Source: Hydrogenimonas sp.
Lineage (GTDB): Bacteria; Campylobacterota; Campylobacteria; Campylobacterales; Hydrogenimonadaceae
Reading direction: 5' to 3'
Length of the DNA stretch: 29,045 nucleotides
Assembly: GCA_015494675.1 (NCBI GenBank)
Contig: WGAW01000130.1
Span: 1 to 29,045 of the forward strand
The stretch's first letter is position 1. Every line of letters begins with the position of its first letter. This document shows positions 14,112-22,130 of the stretch, piece after piece. Below the pieces are notes generated by a model. It did not search any database and was not told the DNA's origin. It saw nothing but the letters and a program-made list of their open reading frames with translations. A program made the translations under genes and the position numbers.

Positions 14112-15023
14112 TCAGCCGAGCAGACTCTTGGCCAGGCTGAAGCGGTTCGCCGTCATCAGGTGGATTTTCGGATGGATCTCTTTGACGGTCTCGAAGATCT
14201 CGCGGCTTAGGGCCAGACCCCTTTTCTCCTCCTCTCTCTCCCCCTTTTTATGCGCTTCGTAGAGTGTGTCTATCCACTCTTTCGGTACATGGATACCCGG
14301 AACGTGAGAGGCCAGAAACTGCGCCGTTTTCAGTCTGGTAATAGGGAAGAGTCCAAGAATGAGCACCCCGTTTCTGTTGCCGCTTTGTACCTTCGCCTCC
14401 TCGAAAAGCTCGAGCAGTGTAAGCGCGTTGCGTTCGTCGAATACCGGCTGCGTGATTATGCCAAGAGCCCCGTGGCTCAGCTTTTTGGTGAATTTTTTTA
14501 GAAGCGTTTTGGGGTTTTTCGCAAAGGCGTTGCTTACGGCGAAAGGGTATATCGGCCGCGGTTTGATACCGAATTCGCGCCCCGCGTAGTCTATGCCGGC
14601 GTTGAAACATTTGATGATATCCAGAAGCATCGAGCTGTCGCTTTCAAAGACTCCTTTTGCCGCAGGCTGGTCGCTTATTTTTGCCGGATCTCCGGTTAGA
14701 GCCAGAATGGCGCGCACGTCTATTTCGTTGGCTCCCAGCAGGTCCGACTGCAGCGCGATTTTGTTGCGGTCTCTCATGCTCATTGTCGCCAAAACCGGCT
14801 TTTTGAAGCGCTCCTGCAGCCGCATGGCGGCTATTATGGAGCTGTACTTGAGCTTCGCCAGAGGATTGTCCGTAGTGCTGAAGCCGTCGACACGCTCCGG
14901 GAGGCCAAGCTCCTCTATCTTATCTATTACCGGTGTGAACGAGGCGTCGTGTTTCGGGGTGGTTTCGAGCGTGATATAAGCCGTTTTGGGGTCTTGAAGT
15001 TTTTTTATAAGCTGTTCGAACAT
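14112..15023 (-). CDS. Methylenetetrahydrofolate reductase family protein (MetF-like)
   Basis: The 303-residue protein has features of the MTHFR TIM barrel: ITLETTPKHD near the N-terminus, STTDNPLAKLKYSSIIAAMR, ILALTGDPAK, PIYPFAVSNAF, KLSHGALGIITQPVFD and LILGLFPITRLKTAQFL. The family reduces 5,10-methylene-tetrahydrofolate to 5-methyl-tetrahydrofolate with FAD, feeding methionine synthesis and, in some autotrophs, C1 metabolism. The N-terminal ETTPKHD replaces the more common EFFPP motif, which puts it in a divergent branch, so a related C1 or FAD enzyme is possible. The ATG at 15023 has only a weak GGAA before it. The gene lies inverted between cheW and serB. Confidence 0.8.
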   Translation of the reverse strand: MFEQLIKKLQDPKTAYITLETTPKHDASFTPVIDKIEELGLPERVDGFSTTDNPLAKLKYSSIIAAMRLQERFKKPVLATMSMRDRNKIALQSDLLGANEIDVRAILALTGDPAKISDQPAAKGVFESDSSMLLDIIKCFNAGIDYAGREFGIKPRPIYPFAVSNAFAKNPKTLLKKFTKKLSHGALGIITQPVFDERNALTLLELFEEAKVQSGNRNGVLILGLFPITRLKTAQFLASHVPGIHVPKEWIDTLYEAHKKGEREEEKRGLALSREIFETVKEIHPKIHLMTANRFSLAKSLLG

Positions 15024-15059
15024 TTTATTCCGTTATCTATATGTTATTTTGATTTGGAT

Positions 15060-15065
15060 ATTATA
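15060..15065 (-). promoter_or_regulatory. -10 element for the MetF-like gene
   Basis: TATAAT on the minus strand (15065 to 15060) would start transcription near 15053, giving a leader of about 30 bases. No -35 box is recognisable. The neighbouring AT-rich bases (15045-15066) may also hold the serB promoter on the plus strand. Confidence 0.45.
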
Positions 15066-15130
15066 TCACTTGTTTTAGGCGGCGGCCATATGCGGCACCG
15101 CTCTTACGGCATTTAAGGAGATGATATTTC

Positions 15131-15754
15131 ATGAAACTTGCGGTATTCGATTTCGACTCCACACTAATGGACGGCGAGACGATCGACTTTCTTGCCGAGC
15201 CCCTCGGGCTGAAGGAGAAGGTTGCGGTAATAACGGAGCGGGCTATGCGGGGAGAGCTCGACTTTTTCGAAAGCCTGACTACCAGAGTTCAGCTTCTGGA
15301 GGGTCTCGAGACAGAAACCGTCGACTCCATTTGCCGCAACCTTCCGTTTATGCCCGGCGCCAAAGAGACGATAGAGGAGCTTAAAAAGAGGGGCTACAGG
15401 GTCGTCGTTTTCAGCGGCGGTTTCAGAAACGCCACCTCGCACGCCAGGGAGGTTTTGGGATTCGATGCCGATTTTTCCAACGTTCTGCACTCAAGAGACG
15501 GCCGTCTTACGGGACTTGTGGGTGGAGATATGATGTTCGATTTTTCGAAAGGGGATATGCTCGTGAGGCTTCAGCGGCTCCTCGGAATCGGTCCCGAAGA
15601 TACGCTCGTCGTGGGCGACGGTGCCAACGACCGCAGCATGTTCGAGCACGCGAAGACGAAGATAGCCTTTTGTGCGAAAGAGATTTTGAAAAAAGAGGCG
15701 AATGTCGTAATAGATGAAAAAGATCTCACCCAGATACTGATGCATGCCTCTTAG
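15131..15754 (+). CDS. serB: Phosphoserine phosphatase SerB
   Basis: The 207-residue HAD-superfamily enzyme starts MKLAVFDFDSTLMDGETIDF; Asp7 is the expected nucleophile and Asp9 the acid/base. It continues with VVVFSGGFRNATSHA (motif II), KGDMLVRLQRLLGI and VVGDGANDRSMFEHA (motifs III/IV). SerB removes phosphate from phosphoserine in the last step of serine biosynthesis. The N-terminal ACT domain of longer SerB proteins is absent, as is usual in this phylum. AAGGAG (15115-15120) lies ten bases before the ATG. From memory, serB also follows cheW in C. jejuni. The stop overlaps the next gene by 11 bases. Confidence 0.95.
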   Translation: MKLAVFDFDSTLMDGETIDFLAEPLGLKEKVAVITERAMRGELDFFESLTTRVQLLEGLETETVDSICRNLPFMPGAKETIEELKKRGYRVVVFSGGFRNATSHAREVLGFDADFSNVLHSRDGRLTGLVGGDMMFDFSKGDMLVRLQRLLGIGPEDTLVVGDGANDRSMFEHAKTKIAFCAKEILKKEANVVIDEKDLTQILMHAS

Positions 15755-17525
15755 TCTCTCTTCGGTTTTCGATTCTGTAAAGCGGTATAAAAGGGAGCTC
15801 GTAGCCGGCAATCTGGTGGCACTTCTTGCGGCGCTCGTAAGCGTGCCGACGCCGCTTCTGATACCGATACTTGTAGATGAGGTTCTGCTGAAAAAGAGCC
15901 ACACCGTAACAGGCTGGATAGATGCCCATATTATGCCGATGCAGACTCTCGGCTACGTTTTGACGATTCTTTTGGCCACCGTGATTTTGCGCATAGCATA
16001 CACGGGGCTGAGCATCGTGCAGACAAAGATATTTATGCAGATATCCAAAGATGTCACATACAAGATCCGCACCGATGCGCTGGAACACCTGAAGCGCATA
16101 TCGATGAAGGCGTACGAGACTTCACGCTCCGGCGCCATAGCCTCCAAGCTCGTTACCGATGTCGAGACGGTGGATTCGTTTATAGCGTCGACGGTCAGCA
16201 GGCTTATCATCTCCGTCTTGTCGCTTGTCGGGATTGCCGTTGTGCTGCTCTGGATCCACTGGGGGCTTGCCCTTTTTATCATAGTTTTGAATCCGCTGGT
16301 CATAACGTTTACCACGAAACTTGCCCGAAAGGTTTCGAAACTCAAAAAAGAGGAGAACAGGGCGATCGAAGCGTTTCAGTCGGCTCTTACCGAGACACTC
16401 GACCTCTTCGGGCAGATACGGGCGTCGAATCAGGAGGAGAGGTTCTTCTCCCTGCTCAAAGGGCGCGCCCGTGATGTAAAGGTGCGCAGTACGGAGTTTG
16501 GATGGAAGAGCGACGCCGCGAGTCGCGTATCGTACCTGACTTTTCTGGCCGGCTACGAAGTCTTCAGAGCCGCAAGCATACTGGCCGTGGCCTTTTCCGA
16601 TCTTAGTATAGGTATGATGCTGGCTGTTTTCGGCTACCTATGGTACATGGTGACGCCGGTGCAGGATATTTTGGGGATCCAGTACGCACTGCACAACGCA
16701 AGGGCGGCGATCGATCGCATTAACGAAGTTATGAGCATGCCCAAAGAGCCGCACTACCCGCACTTGAAAAACCCGTTTGAAGCCGAGAGGGTCGGGGTGC
16801 GGCTTCAGGGTGTCAGTTTCGGCTACTCCGCCGACTCTTTGGTGCTCAAAGATCTGAACTTCAGGGCAGAACCTTCCCAAAGAGTTGCGCTGGTAGGAGC
16901 CAGCGGTTCCGGAAAAACGACTCTGGCACAGCTGATAGTCGGCTTCTACCCGGTGGAGAAGGGGAGTCTCTTTTTCAACGATGTAGATGTAAAAGAGATA
17001 GGACTCGATGTCGTCAGGGAGCATGTAAACCTCGTGCTCCAAAGCCCCAAACTCTTTCACGATACGATAAGATTCAACATCACCCTCGGAAAAGATATCG
17101 ACGACGGCAGAATCTGGGAGGCGCTGGAGATGGCGCAGATGAGAGAGGTGGTGTCGCGTTTTGAAAAGGGGCTCGATACGGTTGTGGGCCGTGAGGGAAT
17201 CAAACTCTCGGGAGGCCAGCGCCAGCGGATCGCGATAGCCAGGATGATCACGGCCGATCCCAAGATCGCGATTCTGGACGAGTCGACCTCGGCCCTGGAT
17301 GTGCATACGGAAGCGCACCTCTACGAAGCGCTCGAACCCTTTTTCGCTTCGCGCACCACTATCATGATAGCGCACAGGCTCAGCACGATCCGCAAAGCAG
17401 ACTATATATACGTTCTTGAAAACGGCCGCATCGTCGAAGAGGGAACGCACGAAGAGCTGCTTGAAAAGGAGGGGGTCTATATGGGATACATTAAACAGTC
17501 GGAGGGTTGTCATGGAGTGGTTTGA
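15744..17525 (+). CDS. MsbA-type ABC exporter (membrane and ATPase domains fused)
   Basis: The 593-residue half-transporter has a six-helix membrane domain (about residues 15-330) and a nucleotide-binding domain: Walker A GASGSGKTT at about 385-393, Q-loop VLQSPKLF, signature LSGGQRQR at about 488-495, Walker B IAILDES and switch AHR. It is expected to work as a homodimer in the inner membrane. Homologues in this phylum are annotated as MsbA-like lipid exporters. The next gene makes undecaprenyl phosphate, so flipping of lipid A core or of a polyprenyl-linked glycan are both plausible. No ribosome-binding site is evident; the start overlaps serB by 11 bases and probably depends on coupling. 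Substrate is not determined. Confidence 0.9.
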   Translation: MPLSLSSVFDSVKRYKRELVAGNLVALLAALVSVPTPLLIPILVDEVLLKKSHTVTGWIDAHIMPMQTLGYVLTILLATVILRIAYTGLSIVQTKIFMQISKDVTYKIRTDALEHLKRISMKAYETSRSGAIASKLVTDVETVDSFIASTVSRLIISVLSLVGIAVVLLWIHWGLALFIIVLNPLVITFTTKLARKVSKLKKEENRAIEAFQSALTETLDLFGQIRASNQEERFFSLLKGRARDVKVRSTEFGWKSDAASRVSYLTFLAGYEVFRAASILAVAFSDLSIGMMLAVFGYLWYMVTPVQDILGIQYALHNARAAIDRINEVMSMPKEPHYPHLKNPFEAERVGVRLQGVSFGYSADSLVLKDLNFRAEPSQRVALVGASGSGKTTLAQLIVGFYPVEKGSLFFNDVDVKEIGLDVVREHVNLVLQSPKLFHDTIRFNITLGKDIDDGRIWEALEMAQMREVVSRFEKGLDTVVGREGIKLSGGQRQRIAIARMITADPKIAILDESTSALDVHTEAHLYEALEPFFASRTTIMIAHRLSTIRKADYIYVLENGRIVEEGTHEELLEKEGVYMGYIKQSEGCHGVV

Positions 17526-18276
17526 TGCCGTAATTTTGGGTATTGTCGAAGGTGTCACCGAGTTTTTGCCCGTCTCTTCCACGGGGCACCTGATTTTAGC
17601 TTCGAAACTGATGGGGATAGAACAGACCGATATACACAAGACTTTCGAGGTCGTCATACAGCTTGGATCGATACTTGCGGTTATCTTCGCTTTTAGAGAG
17701 AAGATCTTTACCAATCTCGAGCTCTGGAAGAGGCTCATTGTCGGATTTGTTCCCACAGCCGTACTCGGCTTCACCCTCTACAAGACGATAAAGTCGCTTT
17801 TCGCTCCGGAGACGGTGGCGTATATGCTCATTGCCGGCGGTATCGCTTTTATAGTCATCGAGCTTTTTTACAAAGAGAAGGAGCATCATGTGGCCCATGT
17901 GGAGGATGTGAGCTACAAACAGGCCTTCATGATCGGACTTTTCCAGTCTCTTGCCATGGTTCCGGGTACTTCGCGCTCGGGGGCTACGATAATAGGGGGG
18001 CTGCTCATAGGCCTCAAGCGCAAGACGGCCACGGAGTTCAGCTTTCTTCTGGCAGTGCCCACGATGCTTGCGGCCACAGCCTACGACATACTGAAAAACT
18101 ACCGCCACTTCGCACTCGATGACGTGCAGTCGCTGGCCATAGGTTTCGTTACGGCATTCATAGTGGCACTGATGATCATACGCTGGTTTCTTTCGTTCGT
18201 TAAAAAACATACTTTCATTCCTTTCGGAATTTATCGTATAATTGTGGGAATAATATTTTTGGCGGTTGTATTATGA
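17512..18276 (+). CDS. uppP: Undecaprenyl-diphosphatase UppP (BacA)
   Basis: The 254-residue integral-membrane protein begins MEWFDAVILGIVEGVTEFLP followed by VSSTGHLIL, and has the second active-site motif MVPGTSRSGATIIGGLLIGL. Both are signatures of the BacA/UppP family, with the glutamates and the arginine of the active site. It converts undecaprenyl diphosphate to undecaprenyl phosphate on the outer face of the inner membrane, recycling the carrier for peptidoglycan and O-antigen synthesis. GGAGGG (17501-17506) lies five bases before the ATG. The frame is open upstream within the ABC gene, but that part is not UppP-like. It overlaps the ABC exporter by 14 bases and the next gene by four. 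Confidence 0.96.
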   Translation: MEWFDAVILGIVEGVTEFLPVSSTGHLILASKLMGIEQTDIHKTFEVVIQLGSILAVIFAFREKIFTNLELWKRLIVGFVPTAVLGFTLYKTIKSLFAPETVAYMLIAGGIAFIVIELFYKEKEHHVAHVEDVSYKQAFMIGLFQSLAMVPGTSRSGATIIGGLLIGLKRKTATEFSFLLAVPTMLAATAYDILKNYRHFALDDVQSLAIGFVTAFIVALMIIRWFLSFVKKHTFIPFGIYRIIVGIIFLAVVL

Positions 18277-18965
18277 GCGGATATTTCGACATGGCGGCAC
18301 AGCTTTACAGCGACGGCGACAAGGGTTCGGCTTTCAACGCCTTTTTGGAGCTCGCTCTCGATGGAGATGTGAGGGCCCAGGCGATGGTCGGCTACATGCT
18401 TGAAAACGGTGAGGGGACCGAACGGAACATTCCCGAAGCTATCGGCTGGTACGAGCGTGCGGCCGCGGCGGGAAGCGATGTGGCCGACTTCAACCTCGGT
18501 CACCTTTTTAGAAGCGGAAAAGCGGGTGCGGTAGACGAAGGGCGCGCTTTCAACCACTTCATGAAAGCGGCGAGGGCCGGAAACGTGCATGCGATGTTCG
18601 AAACGGCCCAGATGCTGGAACACGGAGCCGGGGTCGCAAAGAGTCCCGAGCGGGCCGCCGTATGGTACGAGTCGGCCGCAAGATACGGCCATACCGAGGC
18701 GCAAAACTGCATAGGAGCAATGTACCAGGAGGGGCACGGTGTACCGCGCGATTACGAAAAGGCGAAAGAGTGGTACGAAAAGGCGGCCGAACGGAACCAT
18801 CCGCGTGCCATGTACAACCTCGGTATGCTCTACGACAAGGGATTCGGCGTCGAAATAGACCGTGAAAAGGCGCTGGAGTGGTGCCGTAAAGCGGCACACG
18901 CCGGCCACGAAAAGGCAAAAGGTATTATACGAAGACTACAGGAAGAGGGGAAGATAATCTTTTGA
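18273..18965 (+). CDS. Sel1-repeat (TPR-like) protein
   Basis: The 230-residue protein consists almost entirely of about six Sel1-like repeats of 36 residues, such as AQAMVGYMLENGEGTERNIP, EAIGWYERAAAAG, AQNCIGAMYQEGHGVPRDY and AMYNLGMLYDKGFGV. Sel1 repeats fold as helical hairpins that bind other proteins; some Campylobacterota and Helicobacter members are cysteine-rich and secreted, but this one has no signal peptide and only two cysteines, so it is probably cytoplasmic. It starts within the uppP stop (ATGA) and ends with TTGA shared with the next start. A scaffold role for the neighbouring envelope proteins is possible but unsupported beyond context. Confidence 0.88.
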   Translation: MSGYFDMAAQLYSDGDKGSAFNAFLELALDGDVRAQAMVGYMLENGEGTERNIPEAIGWYERAAAAGSDVADFNLGHLFRSGKAGAVDEGRAFNHFMKAARAGNVHAMFETAQMLEHGAGVAKSPERAAVWYESAARYGHTEAQNCIGAMYQEGHGVPRDYEKAKEWYEKAAERNHPRAMYNLGMLYDKGFGVEIDREKALEWCRKAAHAGHEKAKGIIRRLQEEGKIIF

Positions 18966-20248
18966 GAAAACTGCTTCTTTTTCTGGCCGTTTTGGGTGTA
19001 GCTTACTGGGGGTATATCAACTTTTTCATCGAAAAGGAGCTCCAGGCCGTACCTGTGGAGAGGGTAGTCGGCGAGCCTTCCGCCGATCCGGTCGTAGAAG
19101 GGGTGGAGGCCAGGCTCTACCTAAACTCCCTGCGTCAGAAGGCGGGGCTGCCGTCGTTCTATAGAAACGAGTCGCTCGAAAAGGCGGCGGCTTCACACGC
19201 ATCGTACCTGGCCAAAAACCGTGCGGACGGACACTACCAGACCATGGAACTTCCCGGCTTCAGCGGGAAGACCCCTGCAGATAGGGCCGTAAAAGCAGGC
19301 TATCCTTCAAGAATGGTAAAAGAGAACCTCTCGAGCGGAAACATCGACTTCAAAGACTCCGTAGACGGCCTCTTTTCGGCCATATACCACCGTTTCGGAT
19401 TTTTGGATCCCGTGATGGACGAGATAGGCATAGCGTATGCCGAAGATATTTCGGGCAGGAGAATCTACGTATACGACATGGGCAACTACAGTGTGGCGGG
19501 ACTATGCAGTGAAGAGGAGCGCCTTACGAAAGGGAGGTATATTACCGGTATCTGTGCGCAGGTAGATAAGAAGATTCCTTCAAGCAGATTCGAAAAAGTG
19601 CTCGATACGAACCGGAAGCAGTCCAAAGATATCATATTGTGGCCGTATGACGGACAGGATGATGTTCCACCCGCCTTTTTCGAAGAGATCCCCGACCCTC
19701 TGCCGGGTTACTCCGTAAGCGGCTACCCGATAAGCATCGTCTTCAACGACCTCTACTTCAAGCGTGTGAAGGTCGTCTCGTTCAGACTCTACAGCGAAAG
19801 AAGCGGCGAGGAGGTTCCAGTGCGCCTGATGGATAGCGGAAGCGATCCGAACCTTCTTCTAAAAGAGAACCAGTTTGCCATATTTCCGCTCGAGAGACTC
19901 GATTACGATACGAACTACACGGCCGTCGTCAACTTTACTGCCGGCCCCAAAAGTTTCGAGAGGGAGTGGCACTTCAGGACGCGAAGTTTCGATGCAGATA
20001 TTCTGAAGGTGGCTTCGGAGAGCGCGGAGTTCAAAATAGAGGCCGGCAAAAGCTATGTCCTCTACCTGCAGCCGCACGGCCCCAACGACCTTTTGAAAGA
20101 TGTGGTTCATCCGCAGGGTACGGTGGTGGAGAGGATAGATGCGAACACCTTCATGCTCAAAGTCGCCGAAGGTATGAGCGGTCCGGTCGTCATAAAGGCA
20201 GGCGAAAGGAGAGTCAGGCTCGATATTTCAGGTAGTCCGGATCAGTAG
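18962..20248 (+). CDS. Membrane-anchored CAP-domain (SCP/PR1) protein
   Basis: The 428-residue protein has an N-terminal hydrophobic anchor or signal (LLLFLAVLGVAYWGYINFFI), then a CAP-like domain (about residues 45-180). That domain carries ARLYLNSLRQKAGLPSFYRN, AAASHASYLAKNRADGHYQT, KENLSSG and HRFGFLDPVMDEIGIAYA. The roughly 240-residue C-terminal part contains strand-rich, Ig-like stretches (YPISIVFNDLYFKRVKVVSF) that I do not recognise. Bacterial CAP proteins are exported and of uncertain function. The start is TTG 18962, which overlaps the previous stop; no other start exists near the signal. It is the last gene of the five-gene unit and overlaps the convergent cheR end by seven bases. 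Confidence 0.82.
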   Translation: MRKLLLFLAVLGVAYWGYINFFIEKELQAVPVERVVGEPSADPVVEGVEARLYLNSLRQKAGLPSFYRNESLEKAAASHASYLAKNRADGHYQTMELPGFSGKTPADRAVKAGYPSRMVKENLSSGNIDFKDSVDGLFSAIYHRFGFLDPVMDEIGIAYAEDISGRRIYVYDMGNYSVAGLCSEEERLTKGRYITGICAQVDKKIPSSRFEKVLDTNRKQSKDIILWPYDGQDDVPPAFFEEIPDPLPGYSVSGYPISIVFNDLYFKRVKVVSFRLYSERSGEEVPVRLMDSGSDPNLLLKENQFAIFPLERLDYDTNYTAVVNFTAGPKSFEREWHFRTRSFDADILKVASESAEFKIEAGKSYVLYLQPHGPNDLLKDVVHPQGTVVERIDANTFMLKVAEGMSGPVVIKAGERRVRLDISGSPDQ

Positions 20249-21090
20249 ATGGCGCGATAGTATGTCGTTCGCCCCTTATGCACCTTTTCGAAACCTTCGG
20301 GGGTAAACGAGACATCGGCGTGGCCGAGAAAGAGCACTCCACCCGGTTTCAGGACGCTTCGCAACCGGGAGACGGCCTCTCTCTTCTGCTCATCCGTGAA
20401 GTAGATCATCATATTTCTTGAAAAAACGGCGTCGAATTTTCCCAAAAGGGTGAACTCACGGTCGAAGATATTCTTATATACAAAGCTGGCATATCTTTTA
20501 AAGAGTCTATCTATACAGTACTCTTCGCCACTTCTGAAAAAACAGCTCTCTTTTACGGAATCGGGAAGCTGGGATACGGAGCGCTGCGAGTAGCATCCCC
20601 TCTCCGCGGCGGCGAGCGAGTCTGTGTTTATATCGATGCCCGTAATATGCAAAGAGGGAGGAATCGAGGCGTTTTCGTGCAGGTAGAGTAGTATCGAATA
20701 GACCTCTTCACCGCTCGAGCATGGAGCCGAGAGTATCGAAGAGCAGCGGTTGGAGCGGATATGTTCGGCGACGGCTTCGATCTGGTCGAGTTCGCGATAG
20801 AAGTAGGTTTCACCGACGGTCAGTGCGTTTATAAGCGATCTTTTTGTCCGTTCCGAATCTCTATATTTTGCAAACAGCTCTCTGAATGAGTTGAATCCGT
20901 TTTTTATCGCGAAGCGCTCCAGCTTGCGAACGGTGATCGCCTCCTGTCTGCGATAGTCGAGTCCGTACTCCCCTTTTATCTCTTTTAGCAACTCTTTCGC
21001 ATCGCTAACGTCGAAGCTTTGACGTATTGGTGCAGGGCCGCCGCTTCGCTCATGCGGACCGGTTTTGTCTCTTTTGAACCACGAAAACAT
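20242..21090 (-). CDS. cheR: Chemotaxis protein methyltransferase CheR
   Basis: The 282-residue protein has the N-terminal helical CheR domain (about residues 28-95), ending in INALTVGETYFYRE (family form T..ET.FFR). The SAM-binding domain follows, with LSAPCSSGEEVYSILLYL, ITGIDINTDSLAAAE, DAVFSRNMMIYF and PGGVLFLGHADV. CheR methylates glutamates on chemoreceptors, opposing CheB. ATG 21090 is chosen because it overlaps the cheB stop (ATGA) and gives the expected length; upstream codons in the same frame belong to the cheB region. No pentapeptide-binding beta-subdomain insert is obvious. The 3' end overlaps the convergent CAP gene. Confidence 0.95.
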   Translation of the reverse strand: MFSWFKRDKTGPHERSGGPAPIRQSFDVSDAKELLKEIKGEYGLDYRRQEAITVRKLERFAIKNGFNSFRELFAKYRDSERTKRSLINALTVGETYFYRELDQIEAVAEHIRSNRCSSILSAPCSSGEEVYSILLYLHENASIPPSLHITGIDINTDSLAAAERGCYSQRSVSQLPDSVKESCFFRSGEEYCIDRLFKRYASFVYKNIFDREFTLLGKFDAVFSRNMMIYFTDEQKREAVSRLRSVLKPGGVLFLGHADVSFTPEGFEKVHKGRTTYYRAIY

Positions 21091-21677
21091 CAGACTTCTC
21101 TCCTTATGTACTCCACGATATCCCATATCGGTGCGATTTTTTGAGCCGCACCCAGCTCCGCGGCCGCTTTCGGCATTCCGTAAACCGGGGATGTGGACTC
21201 GTCCTGTACGACCGTTTTGTGCCCCCTCTCCTTCAGTTTCAGAAGACCGCGGGCGCCGTCCGAACCTATACCGCTGAGCACAAAAGCGCAGATACGAACC
21301 TTTTCGAGATCCGCGGCGGAGAGAAAAAGGGTATCTATGGTCGGGTGGTAAAAACCATCTTCGCAATCAACCGTCTCAAGATAAATCTCCCTGCCGCTTT
21401 TGTGTAGTACGGCGGTATCGCTTAGAATATATATCGCGCCTTTTTCGAGGCTGACTCTGCCCTCCGCAAATAGGGAGGGCGGAGCGCTTATACGGCCTAG
21501 CCTGCCGGCAAACGAAGCGAGAGATATTTTGTCCATATGTTGTGCAACGACAACGGCGGCATCGATTTTGCGCGGCAGTGAGGAGGCGATGGACTCTATG
21601 AGCCCCGGCCCCCCTGTGGATGCGCCGATCAGTATCAGTTTTTCAGGTATTGGGTTATTCAAATTTTCTTCCTGCAT
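21090..21677 (-). CDS. cheB: CheB methylesterase without receiver domain
   Basis: The 195-residue protein consists of only the catalytic domain of CheB. The Ser-His-Asp residues are visible: Ser20 in LIGASTGGPG, His47 in VAQHMD and Asp140 in SGIGSDGARGL, with the same spacing as full-length CheB. YHPTIDTLFLSAAD and KTVVQDESTSPVYGMPKAA are also conserved. It removes methyl groups from, or deamidates, chemoreceptor glutamines and glutamates. The regulatory receiver is absent, so phosphorylation by CheA cannot control it in the usual way; from memory the same is true of C. jejuni CheB. No strong ribosome-binding site precedes ATG 21677. It is divergent from the gene at 21780. Confidence 0.94.
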   Translation of the reverse strand: MQEENLNNPIPEKLILIGASTGGPGLIESIASSLPRKIDAAVVVAQHMDKISLASFAGRLGRISAPPSLFAEGRVSLEKGAIYILSDTAVLHKSGREIYLETVDCEDGFYHPTIDTLFLSAADLEKVRICAFVLSGIGSDGARGLLKLKERGHKTVVQDESTSPVYGMPKAAAELGAAQKIAPIWDIVEYIRREV

Positions 21678-21740
21678 TAATATGTAGATCGGCTCTTTTT
21701 TTAAAAATGAAATGAAAATAGAATTTTTTCATGGTACATT

Positions 21741-21746
21741 TATATT
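21741..21746 (+). promoter_or_regulatory. Possible -10 element for the gene at 21780
   Basis: TATATT follows a T-rich stretch (21724-21740) and would give a leader of about 27 bases. The assignment rests on position and composition only. Confidence 0.3.
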
Positions 21747-21779
21747 GTTTAACGAAAATACCCAAAAAAGGAGTTTTCA

Positions 21780-22088
21780 ATGGCAACAGAGATCAAGAAG
21801 TACCATATCCTCTTCTACGGAAGTCCGAAGGGGTACCAGACAAACAGGGCCCAGATAGCCCTATACGACGCCAAAAGCAGGGTCAAAGCCTATATCCGCT
21901 TCAACGATCCGGGTATGTTTTTCGAAAACGACTACGAGAGCAACGGCATTATCCATATGCACCTGCCCAGTGCCATGTTCGAAAACGTGCTCGATGTTCT
22001 TAGAAACGAGAAGCCGGTCTACATCTATTTTGCGCAAAACCGCGGTTTTCTCTCTACATCGGCGGAGCCCGTAGGCGAAGGGGAGTAG
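21780..22088 (+). CDS. Small protein of unknown function, 102 residues
   Basis: The start ATG 21780 has a good ribosome-binding site (AAGGAG, 21768-21773, six bases). The sequence looks like one compact alpha/beta domain: KKYHILFYGSPKGYQTNRAQ, then IALYDAKSRVKAYIRFNDPG, IIHMHLPSAMFENVLDVLRN and KPVYIYFAQNRGFLSTS. There is no signal peptide, membrane segment or cysteine. Codon usage and ribosome-binding site match its neighbours, so I take it as a real gene. I do not recognise the family. It sits alone between cheB and a chemoreceptor gene, with its own promoter and terminator. Confidence 0.8.
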   Translation: MATEIKKYHILFYGSPKGYQTNRAQIALYDAKSRVKAYIRFNDPGMFFENDYESNGIIHMHLPSAMFENVLDVLRNEKPVYIYFAQNRGFLSTSAEPVGEGE

Positions 22089-22100
22089 CCCGGCCCGGGC

Positions 22101-22130
22101 GCGTCCTGAGGCGGGGCGCTTCCTCTTTTA
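22101..22130 (+). terminator. Hairpin terminator after the 102-residue gene
   Basis: GCGTCC (22101-22106) pairs with GGGCGC (22114-22119), with one G-T pair, and is followed by a pyrimidine-rich TTCCTCTTTT (22120-22129). GCCCGGGC just before adds another palindrome. The T-run is interrupted, so efficiency is uncertain. It overlaps the end of the convergent chemoreceptor gene. Confidence 0.45.

Noticed and set aside
14104..14120. Hairpin CTCGG/CCGAG between cheW and the MetF-like gene, considered as a terminator
   Set aside because: Five base pairs with no T-run on either strand, and it lies partly in coding sequence.
16638..17774. A 378-codon minus-strand frame across the ABC exporter and uppP
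   Set aside because: Both genes on the plus strand show complete motifs through this stretch; the reverse frame has no recognisable domain.
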